Below, one piece after another: positions 1 through 9,232 of a stretch of DNA of 64,000 bases (the first letter of the stretch is position 1; every line of letters begins with the position of its first letter). This DNA is from Brevundimonas bullata (GTDB taxonomy: Bacteria > Pseudomonadota > Alphaproteobacteria > Caulobacterales > Caulobacteraceae), in the NCBI RefSeq assembly GCF_003350205.1, contig NZ_QLLC01000004.1:62001-126000 (forward strand). Reading direction: 5' to 3'. Below the pieces are notes generated by a model that was not told the origin of the DNA, searched no databases, and worked only from the letters and a program-made list of their open reading frames with translations. The position numbers and the translations under genes are program-made.

Positions 1-1124
1 TTCTCGGCGTGATCGCCCACGAGGCCGGCCACATCAAGAACCGCCACACCCTGCGCGACGGGGCCCAGAACGCCGGCATGCAGCCGATGATCATGACTAT
101 GGCCCTGGGCGCCCTGGCCGCGATCGCGGGGGCGCCGGACGCGGGCGCGGCGCTTCTGGCCTCCAGCCAGTATTTCGGCACCCTCGGCGCCCTGCGCTAT
201 ATGCAGAGCCAGGAGGGCGAGGCCGACATCACCGGCGCTCGCGCCCTGGAGCGCGCCGGCGAGTCCGGCAAGGGCATGGTCGAGTTCTTCGAGAACTTCC
301 GCTCACAGGAAGTCTTCTCGGACCAGCGCCGCTATCCCTATTTCCGCAGCCACCCGCTGTCCTCGGCCCGTATCGAGGCCCTGCGTCGCCCGGTTGAGGC
401 CGCCTCCCATTACGATCACCGAGACAGCCCCGAGCGGATGGCGCAGCACGCGCTGGTGGTCGCCAAGATCCGCTCCTTCATGGAATCGCCGAACGCAGCG
501 CTGCGCGACTATCCCTCGTCCGACACCTCCCTGCCCGCCCGCTACGCCCGCGCCATCGCCTGGTATCGCGACGGCCAGACGGACAAGGCCCTGAGCGCCG
601 TCGACGCCCTGCTGACCGAACAACCCGCCAATCCCTATTTCTGGGAGCTGAAGGGTCAGATCCTGTTCGAGGAAGGCCGTCCGGCCGAGGCCATCGGCGC
701 TCATCAGAAGGCCGTTGAGCTTAAGCCCGACGCCCCCCTGCTGAAGATCAATCTGGCTCACGCCCTGATCGAGACCAATGACGCCGCCAATCTCGACGTC
801 GCCATCGATCAGTTGAAGCGCGCCGTCGCGCTGGAGAAGGACAACACCCTGGCCTGGCGCCTGCTGGGACAGGCCTACGCCAGCCAGGGCAAGGAGGGCG
901 AGGCGCGTCTGGCCTCGGCCGAATACTGGTTCGCCCTGGGCCGCACCGAACAGGCCAACCAGTTCGCCATGCGCGCCCGTGACCTGCTGGACCGAAGCTC
1001 CATCGAATGGCGCCGCGCCACCGACATCGTCTTCTCGTCGGGCGCCTCGCAAAAAGACATCGACGACGCCGAGCGCCGCAACGAAGAGCGCAACAACCGC
1101 GGCGTCATCCTGCCCAACGGCTGA
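1..1124 (+). CDS. M48 family zinc metalloprotease with C-terminal TPR repeats (5' end missing)
   Basis: The reading frame is open from the first bases of the window, so the N-terminus lies outside. The gluzincin zinc motif HEAGH is encoded at about bases 21-35, and the likely third zinc ligand is the Glu in EGEAD about 60 residues later. The C-terminal half (roughly bases 540-970) holds alanine-rich helical pairs typical of TPR repeats, such as NPYFWELKGQILFEEGRPAE. This M48-TPR layout is that of BepA-like periplasmic proteases, which process or degrade stalled outer-membrane proteins; that function is inferred from the family. A DsbA-like gene follows 33 bases downstream on the same strand, consistent with an envelope folding and quality-control pair. 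Confidence 0.9.
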   Translation, partial: LGVIAHEAGHIKNRHTLRDGAQNAGMQPMIMTMALGALAAIAGAPDAGAALLASSQYFGTLGALRYMQSQEGEADITGARALERAGESGKGMVEFFENFRSQEVFSDQRRYPYFRSHPLSSARIEALRRPVEAASHYDHRDSPERMAQHALVVAKIRSFMESPNAALRDYPSSDTSLPARYARAIAWYRDGQTDKALSAVDALLTEQPANPYFWELKGQILFEEGRPAEAIGAHQKAVELKPDAPLLKINLAHALIETNDAANLDVAIDQLKRAVALEKDNTLAWRLLGQAYASQGKEGEARLASAEYWFALGRTEQANQFAMRARDLLDRSSIEWRRATDIVFSSGASQKDIDDAERRNEERNNRGVILPNG

Positions 1125-1157
1125 GGCTGCCCTCAGCCACCGATACCGAGACCCTTC

Positions 1158-1976
1158 ATGATCGACGACGCACGCGCAGACGCCCCCCAGACCTCGCCAC
1201 AGACCCCGGCGCCCGCAGCCCCGAAAGGCAGCCTCCTGTCGTCCCTGTCCGGCAAGACCCTGGCCGGGGCCGCTCTGGCCGTCTCGGTCGTCGCACTGGG
1301 TCTGTCAGCTGCGCCCTACCTGACCGGCGGCGATTTCGGCGGACGGGTGCGCGCCTATCTGGTGGCCAATCCGCAGGTGCTGGACGAGGTTCTGGCCGCG
1401 CGTCAGGCCAATGAGGAGCAATCCCGCGTCGAGACGATCAACGCCGCCGTCAAGGCCAACCCGGCCCTTCTGGCCCCCGACGCGCGCGACCCCAGCTTCG
1501 GTCCCGCCGACGCCAAGGTCACGGTGATCGAGTTCTTCGACTTCCGCTGCCCGGGCTGCAAGGCCGTGGCTCCCGAATTCCGCGCCCTGATGGCCGCCCA
1601 CCCCGAAGTCCGCTTCGTCTTCAAGGACTGGCCGATCCTCGACCGGGGCGACGACGTCACCTCGCAATACGCCGCCCGCGCCGCCCTGGCCGCGCATCAG
1701 CAGGGCAAGTATCTGGAGGTCTACGACGCCCTGATGACCGAACGCGCCCTGGACCGCGCCGCCATCGACGGCATCCTGGCCGCGCACGGCGTGGACCTGA
1801 CCAAGGCCCAGGCGGCGATCGCCTCGCCCGAGATGACCCGCCACGTCACCGACATTCACACGGTCGCCGCCACCCTGGGTCTGCAAGGCACGCCGACCTT
1901 CTTCATCAACGGCAAGGCCAGCGCCAGCATCGAGCCTGCTGTCGTCGCCAAGATGATCGAAGACGCCAAGCGCTAA
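1158..1976 (+). CDS. Membrane-anchored DsbA-like thioredoxin-fold protein
   Basis: A 272-residue protein. It has a Pro/Ala-rich cytoplasmic start, one membrane segment at about residues 35-55, then a periplasmic thioredoxin-fold domain. The redox motif CPGC sits at residues 131-134 in the context EFFDFRCPGCKAVAPEF, and the cis-proline motif GTPTFFING is near residue 245. These are hallmarks of the DsbA/DsbG/ScsC group, which catalyse or isomerise disulfide bonds in exported proteins. CPGC differs from the CPHC of classical DsbA, so whether it mainly oxidises or isomerises is open. It probably shares a transcript with the M48 protease upstream and ends at an inverted repeat facing a convergent gene. 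Confidence 0.88.
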   Translation: MIDDARADAPQTSPQTPAPAAPKGSLLSSLSGKTLAGAALAVSVVALGLSAAPYLTGGDFGGRVRAYLVANPQVLDEVLAARQANEEQSRVETINAAVKANPALLAPDARDPSFGPADAKVTVIEFFDFRCPGCKAVAPEFRALMAAHPEVRFVFKDWPILDRGDDVTSQYAARAALAAHQQGKYLEVYDALMTERALDRAAIDGILAAHGVDLTKAQAAIASPEMTRHVTDIHTVAATLGLQGTPTFFINGKASASIEPAVVAKMIEDAKR

Positions 1977-1992
1977 GTTTCCCTCCCACGCT

Positions 1993-2023
1993 CGTCACCC
2001 TCGGGCTTGTCCCGAGGGTGACG
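1993..2023. terminator. Hairpin between convergent genes
   Basis: A perfect 13-bp inverted repeat (1993-2005 and 2011-2023) with a five-base loop lies between the ends of the DsbA-like gene (plus) and the TPR gene (minus). There is no clear T-run on either side, so it may be a bidirectional terminator-like structure or a copy of a dispersed palindrome. Confidence 0.5.
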
Positions 2024-2032
2024 ACATGAAAT

Positions 2033-3727
2033 TTATGCCGCCGCCAGCATCCGCTCGCCGCCGATCCACTCGACGTTCGCGCGTCGCGTAGCCTCGGCCG
2101 CCGCGTTGGCGTTCCCAAGCGCCTTCTCAGCCTCGGCCAGGACGAAATAGCTGTACGGATCGCTGGGCCAGTCCTTCAGCAGTTCCTCGATCTTGGCCTT
2201 GGCTCCTGAGGCGTCGCCGCTGGCCAGCAAGGCCGCCGCCAGGCTACGGCGCGTCGGATACCAGATGATCGGCGGGTCGCCGCCCTCGTCGTCCATGGCC
2301 TGGATCTGGGCGGCGCGGGTGAAGGCGGCGACAGCGGCCGCCGCATTGCCCTCGATCATGGCCGCGCGGCCTTCCAGAATACGCTGCGACAGTTCGGCGA
2401 AAACCGCGCGCTGCTCGGCCATCGGCCCGGCGAAGGTCGTCGCCTCGCGCACCGTCTTGATGGCCTCGGCCTCCGCCCTAACCGCCGCCGCATTCTCCGC
2501 CCGCGCGGCGGCCTCGCCCCGCGCGTAACGCCAACTGATGCGCAGCAGCGGATGGGTCGCAGGCGGCGCCTTCAGGGCCGCGACCTGCTCGGGCACCCCG
2601 AAGCGGCCATAGAGGGCGTAGGCGTTGTTGGCGACGATCTGCCGCCAGTATTCCTGAGCGCCGATGTTCGGATAGGTGGTCAGGAACCAGTCGGCGAGCT
2701 TCAGCCCCTCCTCGCCGCCCCCGGCCATCAGGGCGCCGCCCATGCCGAAATGGACGTTGTGGGCGTGCAGCCGCATCGCCGGCACCCCGCCCGGCGGCCT
2801 GGCCAGCACGTCATAGCGCCGGTCCAGCGCCACGGCGTTGACGTTGGACATCATCGCATCCCGATAACGTCCGACGCGGTAATAGGTATGCGACGGCATA
2901 TGCACCAGATGGCTGGCCGCCGGGGCCAGCAGGGCCAGTTTCTCACCGTAGGGAATGGCCTTGTGCGGGTCGTCTGACCACTCGGTCAGGTGGATATAGA
3001 GGTGGATCGCCCCCGGATCGTTCGGGTCCCTGGCCAGCGCCTGCTCCAGCAGGCCCATGGCGCGCGGGATGGCCGGATCAGCCGCCTTGCCGTCGTCGTC
3101 CCACCATTCATCGGCGGCCAGCAGCCAGGCGTCAGCGGTGATATTGGCGATGGCCCCGTCGTCAGGATTCTGACGCGCGATCCGGTCCATCCGTTGAGCA
3201 AAACGGTCTGTCCGGCTCTTTTCCGCGCCGGAATAGCGCTGGATCAGGGCGTCGATCATCTGACGCTGCACCGGCGTGGCGTCGCGGGCCAGACGGCGGG
3301 CGTCGCGAGCAGCGCTGCGGGCGGCGTCAATCGACGCCTTGTCCTGTCCGCCGCCGTTCAGATTGGGGCCGATGGCCCAGGCCTCGCCCCAGGCGCACAT
3401 CCCGCAGGACGGGTCGAGCGCCCGCGCCTTGCGGAAGGCCCGCACCGATTCGGTGTGCTCGAACGCCCAGCGCAGCCGCACGCCGTGGTCGAACCAGGCC
3501 TGAGCCTCGGGGTTGACCGTATCCACCTTGAACCCACCGGCGCCGAACCCTTCGACCATGACGATGTCATTGGTCGGGATCGCCTCTATGGCCGAGCCGC
3601 CGGGGCCGCAGACCTGCGGCTGATCCAGCAGGTCGCGCACAGCCTTGTCCGCCGTCGCGTCCGCCACCGCCATTGGCCCGATCATGCAGGCCGCCACAGC
3701 CGTGCAGGCCATCCATCCGAAACGCAT
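2033..3727 (-). CDS. Secreted tetratricopeptide-repeat protein of unknown function
   Basis: The chosen start is the ATG at 3727, because it begins a good signal peptide (MRFGWMACTAVAACMIGPMA, cleavage near VA/DA). The open frame runs further upstream only into thiG. The product is 564 residues. It has helix-pair repeats throughout, including a first TPR-like unit containing WAFEHTESVRAFRKARALDP, a CGMC pair shortly after, and a last unit near the C-terminus (DPYSYFVLAEAEKALGNANA). It resembles soluble periplasmic TPR proteins. I see no catalytic motif, and the partner or substrate is unknown. It starts 62 bases after thiG ends, on the same strand, but has no evident link to thiamine synthesis. 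Confidence 0.82.
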   Translation of the reverse strand: MRFGWMACTAVAACMIGPMAVADATADKAVRDLLDQPQVCGPGGSAIEAIPTNDIVMVEGFGAGGFKVDTVNPEAQAWFDHGVRLRWAFEHTESVRAFRKARALDPSCGMCAWGEAWAIGPNLNGGGQDKASIDAARSAARDARRLARDATPVQRQMIDALIQRYSGAEKSRTDRFAQRMDRIARQNPDDGAIANITADAWLLAADEWWDDDGKAADPAIPRAMGLLEQALARDPNDPGAIHLYIHLTEWSDDPHKAIPYGEKLALLAPAASHLVHMPSHTYYRVGRYRDAMMSNVNAVALDRRYDVLARPPGGVPAMRLHAHNVHFGMGGALMAGGGEEGLKLADWFLTTYPNIGAQEYWRQIVANNAYALYGRFGVPEQVAALKAPPATHPLLRISWRYARGEAAARAENAAAVRAEAEAIKTVREATTFAGPMAEQRAVFAELSQRILEGRAAMIEGNAAAAVAAFTRAAQIQAMDDEGGDPPIIWYPTRRSLAAALLASGDASGAKAKIEELLKDWPSDPYSYFVLAEAEKALGNANAAAEATRRANVEWIGGERMLAAA

Positions 3728-3789
3728 CGTACCCTCTCCCAGAGCAAACGGGAGAGTGCGCCGCCAGCGACGGCGCGGCAAGTCGCGCC

Positions 3790-4578
3790 CTAGATCAGGC
3801 CCGCCAGCGGTGACGACGGATCGGCATAGAGGCGCTTCTTCATCCGCCCGGCCAGATAGGATTCCCGACCGGCGATGACCGCGTGCTTCATGGCGCTGGC
3901 CATCAGGATCGGGTCGCGCGCCTCGGCAATGGCGGTATTCATCAGCACGCCGTCGCAGCCCAGCTCCATGGCGATGGCCGCGTCCGAAGCCGTGCCCACG
4001 CCCGCGTCGACCAGGACCGGCACCTTGGACTGCTCGACGATCAGGCGGATGTTGATCGGGTTCTGCACGCCCAAGCCCGAGCCGATCGGCGCGCCCAGCG
4101 GCATGATGGCCACGGCGCCCGCGTCCTCCAGCTTGCGCGCATAGACGGGGTCGTCGGTGCAATAGACCATGACCTCGAAGCCCTCGGCGGTCAGCAGCTT
4201 CAGCGACCGCAGGGTCTCCTCCATGTCGGGGAACAGGGTGCGCTGGTCCGCCAGAACCTCCAGCTTGACCAGGGTCCAGCCGCCCGCCTCGCGCGCCAGC
4301 CGCAGGGTCCGCACCGCGTCCTCGCCGGTGAAGCAGCCCGCCGTATTGGGCAGATAGGTGTATTTCGTGGGGTCCAGGAAGTCGGTCAGCACCGGCTGGC
4401 TGGGATCGGTCAGGTTCACCCGACGCACAGCCACAGTGACGATCTCAGCGCCCGAGGCCTCTGCTGCGGCGGCGTTCTGGGCATAGTCCCGGTACTTGCC
4501 GGTGCCCACGATCAGGCGCGAGTTAAAGGTGCGGCCGGCGACGGTCCAGCTGTCGGTGCGGGGGGCTGTATCGGTCAT
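3790..4578 (-). CDS. thiG: Thiazole synthase ThiG
   Basis: A 262-residue TIM-barrel enzyme. It forms the thiazole phosphate moiety of thiamine from 1-deoxy-D-xylulose 5-phosphate, dehydroglycine and ThiS-thiocarboxylate. Visible signatures are the N-terminal [11 protein letters not shown], the Schiff-base lysine expected at K105 in [17 protein letters not shown], and the C-terminal phosphate-binding region [20 protein letters not shown]. Length is normal for the family. Its sulfur-carrier partner thiS lies 58 bases upstream on the same strand, so the two are probably co-transcribed. Its other substrate, DXP, is also the substrate of Dxr encoded at 13.5-14.7 kb. Confidence 0.97.
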   Translation of the reverse strand: MTDTAPRTDSWTVAGRTFNSRLIVGTGKYRDYAQNAAAAEASGAEIVTVAVRRVNLTDPSQPVLTDFLDPTKYTYLPNTAGCFTGEDAVRTLRLAREAGGWTLVKLEVLADQRTLFPDMEETLRSLKLLTAEGFEVMVYCTDDPVYARKLEDAGAVAIMPLGAPIGSGLGVQNPINIRLIVEQSKVPVLVDAGVGTASDAAIAMELGCDGVLMNTAIAEARDPILMASAMKHAVIAGRESYLAGRMKKRLYADPSSPLAGLI

Positions 4579-4636
4579 GCTCCTGACCTAGCGCCGCCGT
4601 GCGCCGGGGGGAAGCGCCGACACGGGATTTGATGCC

Positions 4637-4834
4637 TCACCCGCCGCCGACGAACTGAACCAGCTCGATCTTGTCGCCCTCGGCCAGCGCCGTGTCGCCG
4701 TGCAGCGAACGCGGCACGATCTCCAGGTTGCGCTCGACCGCCACCTTTCGGGGGTCCAGCGACAGTTCCTGAACTAGGCCGAGAATGGTCGTAGCGGCGG
4801 TCTCACGCCCCTCGCCGTTGACTTCAATACGCAT
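4637..4834 (-). CDS. thiS: Sulfur carrier protein ThiS
   Basis: A 65-residue ubiquitin-fold protein beginning MRIEVNGEGRET and ending in QFVGGG. The C-terminal Gly-Gly is the site that is adenylylated and converted to a thiocarboxylate, which delivers sulfur to ThiG. The ATG at 4834 is preferred over the GTG one codon earlier. The family end is normally two glycines; here three are present. It is transcribed just ahead of thiG. The 86 bases upstream show no TPP riboswitch that I can recognise. Confidence 0.95.
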   Translation of the reverse strand: MRIEVNGEGRETAATTILGLVQELSLDPRKVAVERNLEIVPRSLHGDTALAEGDKIELVQFVGGG

Positions 4835-4923
4835 CACAGGTGTCCGAACAGGCCCATCTCGAAGACACGCGCCTGTTCAAGGCGCGTTGGCGCGCACTAT
4901 AGCGCCTTTCGGTACGCCGGGCA

Positions 4924-6108
4924 TCAGCCCGGGCGCATGCCTCGCTGCGCCCTGTCGGCGATCACGCGCAGCACGGCGTCCGCCGCCAGCTCCGATGGAT
5001 CAGGTCCGCCCCGTCCCATGAGATCGAGAGCCGCCGTCTGTCGTGCGGCCTGTTCGGCGGCGGCCTGCGGGTCGGACAACAGGCGTCCGACCGCATCGGT
5101 CAGTTTCTCAGGGGTGGCGTCGTTCTGGATGAATTCGGGCGCGATGCGTTCGTCGGCGGCGATATTGAACAGGGTGATATGCTTGGCCGTCACCAGGTTC
5201 TTCATCAGCAGATAGCTGAGCCCGTCGATCCGGTAGGCGATGACCATAGGCGCGCCGGCCAGGGCCAGCTCGGTCGAGACCGTGCCGCTGGTGGCCAGGG
5301 CGACGTTGGCGGCCTTCATCGCGTCGTACTTGTCGGCCTCCTGCACTAGATGGGCACGGAAAGGCCAGGCGGCGACGCGACCAGCCACATCGGCGGCCAC
5401 GGTTCCGGCAGCAACGACGGCGATCTCCAGCGAGGGGTCGGCCGCCTTCAGGCGCTTCACCGTCGCCTCGAAGACGGGCGTCATGCGGGTGATCTCGCTG
5501 GGCCGACTGCCCGGCAGGACCAGCAGCAGGGGCGCGTCGGCGGCGATGCCGCGCGCGGCGCGGAAGCGGGCGCCGTCAGCGCTGGCCATATCGACGTGCA
5601 GGGCCTGCGAGCCGACGACCGTCGTCGGCAGACCCTCGCGCTCGAACCAGGGCGCGTCGAAGCTATAGAGTGACAGCAGGTGATCGACGCTGGCGGCCAG
5701 GGTCTTGGCCCGCCCCGGACGCGAGGCCCAGACCTGAGGCCCGACGTACTTGATCAGCGGCACGCCCGGCAGGACCTCGCGCAGCGCCTTGGCCACGCGG
5801 ATGGTGAAACCCCAGCTGTCGATCAGAACAACGGCGTCCGGCCGCTCGGCCTTGGCCAGCGCGACCGTGTCGGCCACCCGACGCTTGACCAGGCCATAGG
5901 CCTTCAGTCCCTCGATCCAGCCCAGAATAGACAGTTCGGCGATGTCGAACGGACTGACCACGCCCTCGGCCGCCATCCTGGGGCCGCCCACGCCGACGAA
6001 GGCGACATCCGCGCCGAGACGCATCTTCAGGGCGTGAGCCAGACCGGCGCCCAGGGCGTCGCCGGACGCCTCGGCGGCGACCAGCATGATCTTCAGCGGA
6101 CGGCTCAT
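4924..6108 (-). CDS. lpxB: Lipid-A-disaccharide synthase LpxB
   Basis: A 394-residue GT19 glycosyltransferase. It joins UDP-2,3-diacylglucosamine and lipid X (2,3-diacylglucosamine 1-phosphate) into lipid A disaccharide at the inner membrane. Family signatures include the N-terminal VAAEASGDALGAGLAHALK, the LIDSWGFTIRVAKALRE segment, KYVGPQVWASRPGRAKTLA, and the nucleotide-binding LPGSRPSEITRM. Its ATG overlaps the lpxI stop by four bases (ATGA at 6105-6108). It is therefore the last gene of the lpxD-fabZ-lpxA-lpxI-lpxB chain and receives the product of LpxI directly. Confidence 0.97.
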   Translation of the reverse strand: MSRPLKIMLVAAEASGDALGAGLAHALKMRLGADVAFVGVGGPRMAAEGVVSPFDIAELSILGWIEGLKAYGLVKRRVADTVALAKAERPDAVVLIDSWGFTIRVAKALREVLPGVPLIKYVGPQVWASRPGRAKTLAASVDHLLSLYSFDAPWFEREGLPTTVVGSQALHVDMASADGARFRAARGIAADAPLLLVLPGSRPSEITRMTPVFEATVKRLKAADPSLEIAVVAAGTVAADVAGRVAAWPFRAHLVQEADKYDAMKAANVALATSGTVSTELALAGAPMVIAYRIDGLSYLLMKNLVTAKHITLFNIAADERIAPEFIQNDATPEKLTDAVGRLLSDPQAAAEQAARQTAALDLMGRGGPDPSELAADAVLRVIADRAQRGMRPG

Positions 6109-6968
6109 GGTTTCTCTGCCTTGGCCACGCCCCAGACGAACAGCCCCAGACGGTCAGCCGCCTCCACCAGAGCCTGATGGTCGATGATGATCAGCCGCCC
6201 GGCGAAGCCGCCTATGCCCGCCAGGCCGGCGGCAGCGGCCAGCTCGACCGTCGTCGATCCGATGACAGGCATGTCAACCCGCAGGTCCTGGATCGGCTTG
6301 GGCGCCTTGCCCAGCGCGCCCTTCAGCGCGCCCGGTGCGCCGCGCAGGTCAGCGGGCAGCCCCGCCACGCGGCGCAGCATCTCATCCGTGCCTTCCTGCG
6401 CCTCGACCGCCAGGACCAGGCCGTCACAAACGACGGCCCCCTGACCGATATCCAGTTCGCCTGATTTTTCAGCGACGTGCAGCGCCTTCTTCAGGTCTGC
6501 CAGCTGCTCTGGGGTTGGCGTGACTGCGCCGAGCGCACCCGCAGGCAAGGCCTCGCCGCCCAGAATGTCGTCCGCGCCCTCGACCGCATAGCCCTCGGCC
6601 TCGAACACCGACAGGATCTTGCGCAACAGAGCGTCGTCGCCCTTCGTCGCCGCCGCCACGATGCCAGGCAGCAGGGTCGCGCCCTTGAAGTCGGGCTTCA
6701 GGGTCTTGAAATCAGGCCGGTTCACATAGCCCGCGAAACAGACCGCCCTACAGCCCTCGGCCTTCATCGCCTTCAGGATACGGCCGATCTCGGCCATGCC
6801 GAACTCTTCGCCCGGCCAGCGCACCAGATGCTCGTCGGCGAAGCCCGCCAGACGGATGATGAAGACCGCCCGCCCCTCGGCTTCGCACCGCGTCGCAATA
6901 CGGATAGGCAGATCACCGGAACCCGCGATCAGGGCCAGCTTGGGCGCCCCAGAAGCCGGGCTTGTCAT
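6105..6968 (-). CDS. lpxI: UDP-2,3-diacylglucosamine pyrophosphatase LpxI (DUF1009)
   Basis: A 287-residue protein starting at the ATG at 6968, which overlaps the lpxA stop by four bases. It begins with KLALIAGSGDLPIRIA and contains FAGYVNRPDF and DIGQGAVVCDGLVLAVEA, matching the LpxI/DUF1009 family. LpxI hydrolyses UDP-2,3-diacylglucosamine to lipid X and UMP, the step done by LpxH in E. coli; Caulobacterales and many other alphaproteobacteria use LpxI. Its place between lpxA and lpxB fits the pathway. The open frame upstream of 6968 is a run-on through lpxA and is not coding. Confidence 0.95.
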   Translation of the reverse strand: MTSPASGAPKLALIAGSGDLPIRIATRCEAEGRAVFIIRLAGFADEHLVRWPGEEFGMAEIGRILKAMKAEGCRAVCFAGYVNRPDFKTLKPDFKGATLLPGIVAAATKGDDALLRKILSVFEAEGYAVEGADDILGGEALPAGALGAVTPTPEQLADLKKALHVAEKSGELDIGQGAVVCDGLVLAVEAQEGTDEMLRRVAGLPADLRGAPGALKGALGKAPKPIQDLRVDMPVIGSTTVELAAAAGLAGIGGFAGRLIIIDHQALVEAADRLGLFVWGVAKAEKP

Positions 6969-7753
6969 TCCGCGTCCGGCAGGCAGAGCGGCCGCTTGGC
7001 GCCGTCGCGGATGAAGGCGACGATCTCCATGATCTCGGGCAGGTCGGCATAGGTCGCCTCGACCTGGTCCAGACGGTCGGCGAAGACGCCCTCGCCTTCG
7101 AACAGGTTGCAGAAGGCGGCCAGCAGGCGGCGCACGGCGTCCTTGCCGTAGCCCTTGCGCTTCAACCCGATCAGGTTGAGCCCCTGCAGGCTGGCGTGGT
7201 TGCCCCAGGCCGAGCCGTACGGAATGACGTCGCGCGTCACGGCGGCCAGTCCGCCGACAATGGCGCCCTGCCCCACCCGGCCGTTCTGGTGCACGGCGCA
7301 CAGGCCGCCCAGGAAAACCTTGTCGCCGATCCGGGCGTGACCGCCCAGGGTGGCGTTGTTGGCCATGACGACATGGTCGCCGACCACGCAGTCGTGGCCG
7401 ACGTGGGCGCTGGTCATGAACAGGCCGTTCGAGCCGACGCGCGTCACGCCCGTGCCCTGCGGCGTGCCCCGGTTGAAGGTGGCGTGTTCGCGGACGACGT
7501 TGTCCGCGCCGATCTCCAGCCGCACCGGCTCGCCCTTGTAGCCGTTGTGCTGCGGGTCGCCGCCGATGACGGCGAAGGGATGGACGACCGTCCGCGCGCC
7601 GATGCTCGTGTCCTGCTGCACCACTACGTGGCTGACCAACTTGACGCCCTCGGCCAGGGTCACGCCCGGGCCGACGATGCACCAGGGGCCGATCACGACC
7701 CCTTCAGCGATCTGGGCCGAGGCGTCGACGACGGCGGTCGGGTGGATGGTCAC
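6965..7753 (-). CDS. lpxA: UDP-N-acetylglucosamine acyltransferase LpxA
   Basis: A 262-residue left-handed beta-helix acyltransferase. It transfers a 3-hydroxyacyl chain from acyl-ACP to the 3-OH of UDP-GlcNAc, the first step of lipid A synthesis. Hexapeptide repeats are visible from the start (HPTAVVDASAQIAEGVVIGP). The catalytic histidine lies in AHVGHDCVVGDHVVMANNA, and the C-terminal helical region includes GNHASLQGLNLIGLKRKG. The start codon is GTG at 7753, overlapping the fabZ stop as GTGA. The lpxI start in turn overlaps the lpxA stop. Confidence 0.97.
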   Translation of the reverse strand: MTIHPTAVVDASAQIAEGVVIGPWCIVGPGVTLAEGVKLVSHVVVQQDTSIGARTVVHPFAVIGGDPQHNGYKGEPVRLEIGADNVVREHATFNRGTPQGTGVTRVGSNGLFMTSAHVGHDCVVGDHVVMANNATLGGHARIGDKVFLGGLCAVHQNGRVGQGAIVGGLAAVTRDVIPYGSAWGNHASLQGLNLIGLKRKGYGKDAVRRLLAAFCNLFEGEGVFADRLDQVEATYADLPEIMEIVAFIRDGAKRPLCLPDAE

Positions 7754-8214
7754 TGCGCGGGTTCCGCCACGGTCACGACCATGGCCATGAACTCGGCTTC
7801 AGCGGCCAGCTTGCCGTCAATGAAGGTCTCGCCACGGAACTTGTAGGCGTCGCCGCGTGCGCGGATCACCTTGACCTCCATGCGCAGTTGATCGCCCGGA
7901 CGCGCCGGCTTGCGGAACCGCACCCCGTCGATCGACATGAACATGATGACCTTGTCCGCTACGGCCACATCCAGCGACTTGGACATCAGCAGGGCGCCGG
8001 TCTGGGCCATGGCCTCGACGATCAGGACGCCCGGCATGACCGGGTCGATCGGGAAGTGACCGGGGAAGAAGGGCTCGTTGTGGGTGACGTTCTTGATGCC
8101 CACGATGGAGGTCGCCGCCACGAAGTCCTCGGCCTTGTCGACCAGCAGGAAGGGATAGCGATGCGGCAGGCGCCGCATGACTTCGGCGTAGTCGATCTTG
8201 TTTTCGTCGCTCAT
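7750..8214 (-). CDS. fabZ: 3-hydroxyacyl-ACP dehydratase FabZ
   Basis: A 154-residue hot-dog-fold enzyme. It dehydrates (3R)-hydroxyacyl-ACP in fatty acid elongation and so competes with LpxA and LpxD for the same acyl-ACP pool. The active-site His is in [20 protein letters not shown], with the catalytic Glu in the following [16 protein letters not shown] is the usual N-terminal block. The ATG at 8214 overlaps the lpxD stop by four bases. Its position between lpxD and lpxA is conserved in many Gram-negative bacteria. Confidence 0.97.
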   Translation of the reverse strand: MSDENKIDYAEVMRRLPHRYPFLLVDKAEDFVAATSIVGIKNVTHNEPFFPGHFPIDPVMPGVLIVEAMAQTGALLMSKSLDVAVADKVIMFMSIDGVRFRKPARPGDQLRMEVKVIRARGDAYKFRGETFIDGKLAAEAEFMAMVVTVAEPAQ

Positions 8215-9224
8215 GATTCTTTCGCGCCCTTTTTCTGGGACGCCTGTTTGGCCAGCCAGATGGCTTCGCGCAAGGATTGGCGCAGGGGTTTTGCCGGATA
8301 GCCGGACCAGGTCTCGCCCGGCGGCACATCGGCCAGGACGCCGCCACCGGCGGCGACGCGCGCGCCTTCGCCGATGGTGATGTGGTCGCCCACGCCGGCC
8401 CGACCGCCAAAGATGCAGTTGTCGCCGGTCGTGACTGATCCCGCCAGACCGACGTGGCCGGCCATCAGGTTGTTGCGGCCGATGACGCAGTTGTGGCCGA
8501 TCATGACCAGGTTATCGATCTTGGTGTTTTCGCCGATGACCGTGTCGCCATAGGCCCCACGGTCGATGCAGGAATTGGCCCCGACGGTGACGCCGTCTTG
8601 CAGGATGACGCGGCCCAGTTGAGGGATGTCCACCGGACCGGCCTTGGACCCGGCGGCGCCGAAGCCCGCCTCGCCGATGCGCGCGCCGGACAGCAGCTTC
8701 ACCCGGTCGCCCAGCAGGGCGAACCCGATGGAGACATTGGCGCCGATCAGGCAGTCGCGGCCGATCTGGACGCCCGGCCCGACCACGGTGTTGGCGCCGA
8801 TGCGCGTGCCGCGACCGATGCGAACGCCCTCGCCCAGCACCACGCCAGGCTCGATCACCACACTGTCGTCCTCGGCCACGTCGGCCACGCTTGCCGCGCG
8901 CTCCAGCCGAATGGCTTGATGCAGCAGGGCCGAAGCGCGCGCCCAGGCGGCTTGCGCCTCTCCCGACACGATCACCGCCGCACCCGCAGGCGCCGCATCG
9001 ACGGCCGAGGCCGGCACGATGACGCATCCCGCCTGCGTCTCAGCCAGGGCTGCGGCGAACTTCCGGTCGCCCAGAAACGCAATCGCGCCCCGGTCCGCAG
9101 TGGACAGGGGCGCGACGGCCGAGATGACGACCTCGCCGCCCCGAACTGCCTCCCCGCCGATTTTCTCGGCGAGGGCGGCGACCGTCAGGGGCGACAGGGT
9201 CTGAAAGAACCTCGGATCGGGCAT
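8211..9224 (-). CDS. lpxD: UDP-3-O-acylglucosamine N-acyltransferase LpxD
   Basis: A 337-residue protein. It has an N-terminal uridine-binding domain ([19 protein letters not shown]) followed by hexapeptide repeats from about residue 110 ([20 protein letters not shown]). The expected active-site His region is [18 protein letters not shown]. It adds the second 3-hydroxyacyl chain to the 2-amino group of UDP-3-O-acyl-glucosamine, the third step of lipid A synthesis. It starts eight bases after the Skp/OmpH gene ends, continuing the order bamA-ompH-lpxD-fabZ-lpxA. The C-terminus is Lys-rich ([12 protein letters not shown]). Confidence 0.97.
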   Translation of the reverse strand: MPDPRFFQTLSPLTVAALAEKIGGEAVRGGEVVISAVAPLSTADRGAIAFLGDRKFAAALAETQAGCVIVPASAVDAAPAGAAVIVSGEAQAAWARASALLHQAIRLERAASVADVAEDDSVVIEPGVVLGEGVRIGRGTRIGANTVVGPGVQIGRDCLIGANVSIGFALLGDRVKLLSGARIGEAGFGAAGSKAGPVDIPQLGRVILQDGVTVGANSCIDRGAYGDTVIGENTKIDNLVMIGHNCVIGRNNLMAGHVGLAGSVTTGDNCIFGGRAGVGDHITIGEGARVAAGGGVLADVPPGETWSGYPAKPLRQSLREAIWLAKQASQKKGAKES

Positions 9225-9232
9225 GGCCCGTC

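Noticed and set aside
4838..4923. TPP riboswitch ahead of thiS
   Set aside because: The gap is only 86 bases and I could not find the conserved thi-box CTGAGA-type core on the minus strand.
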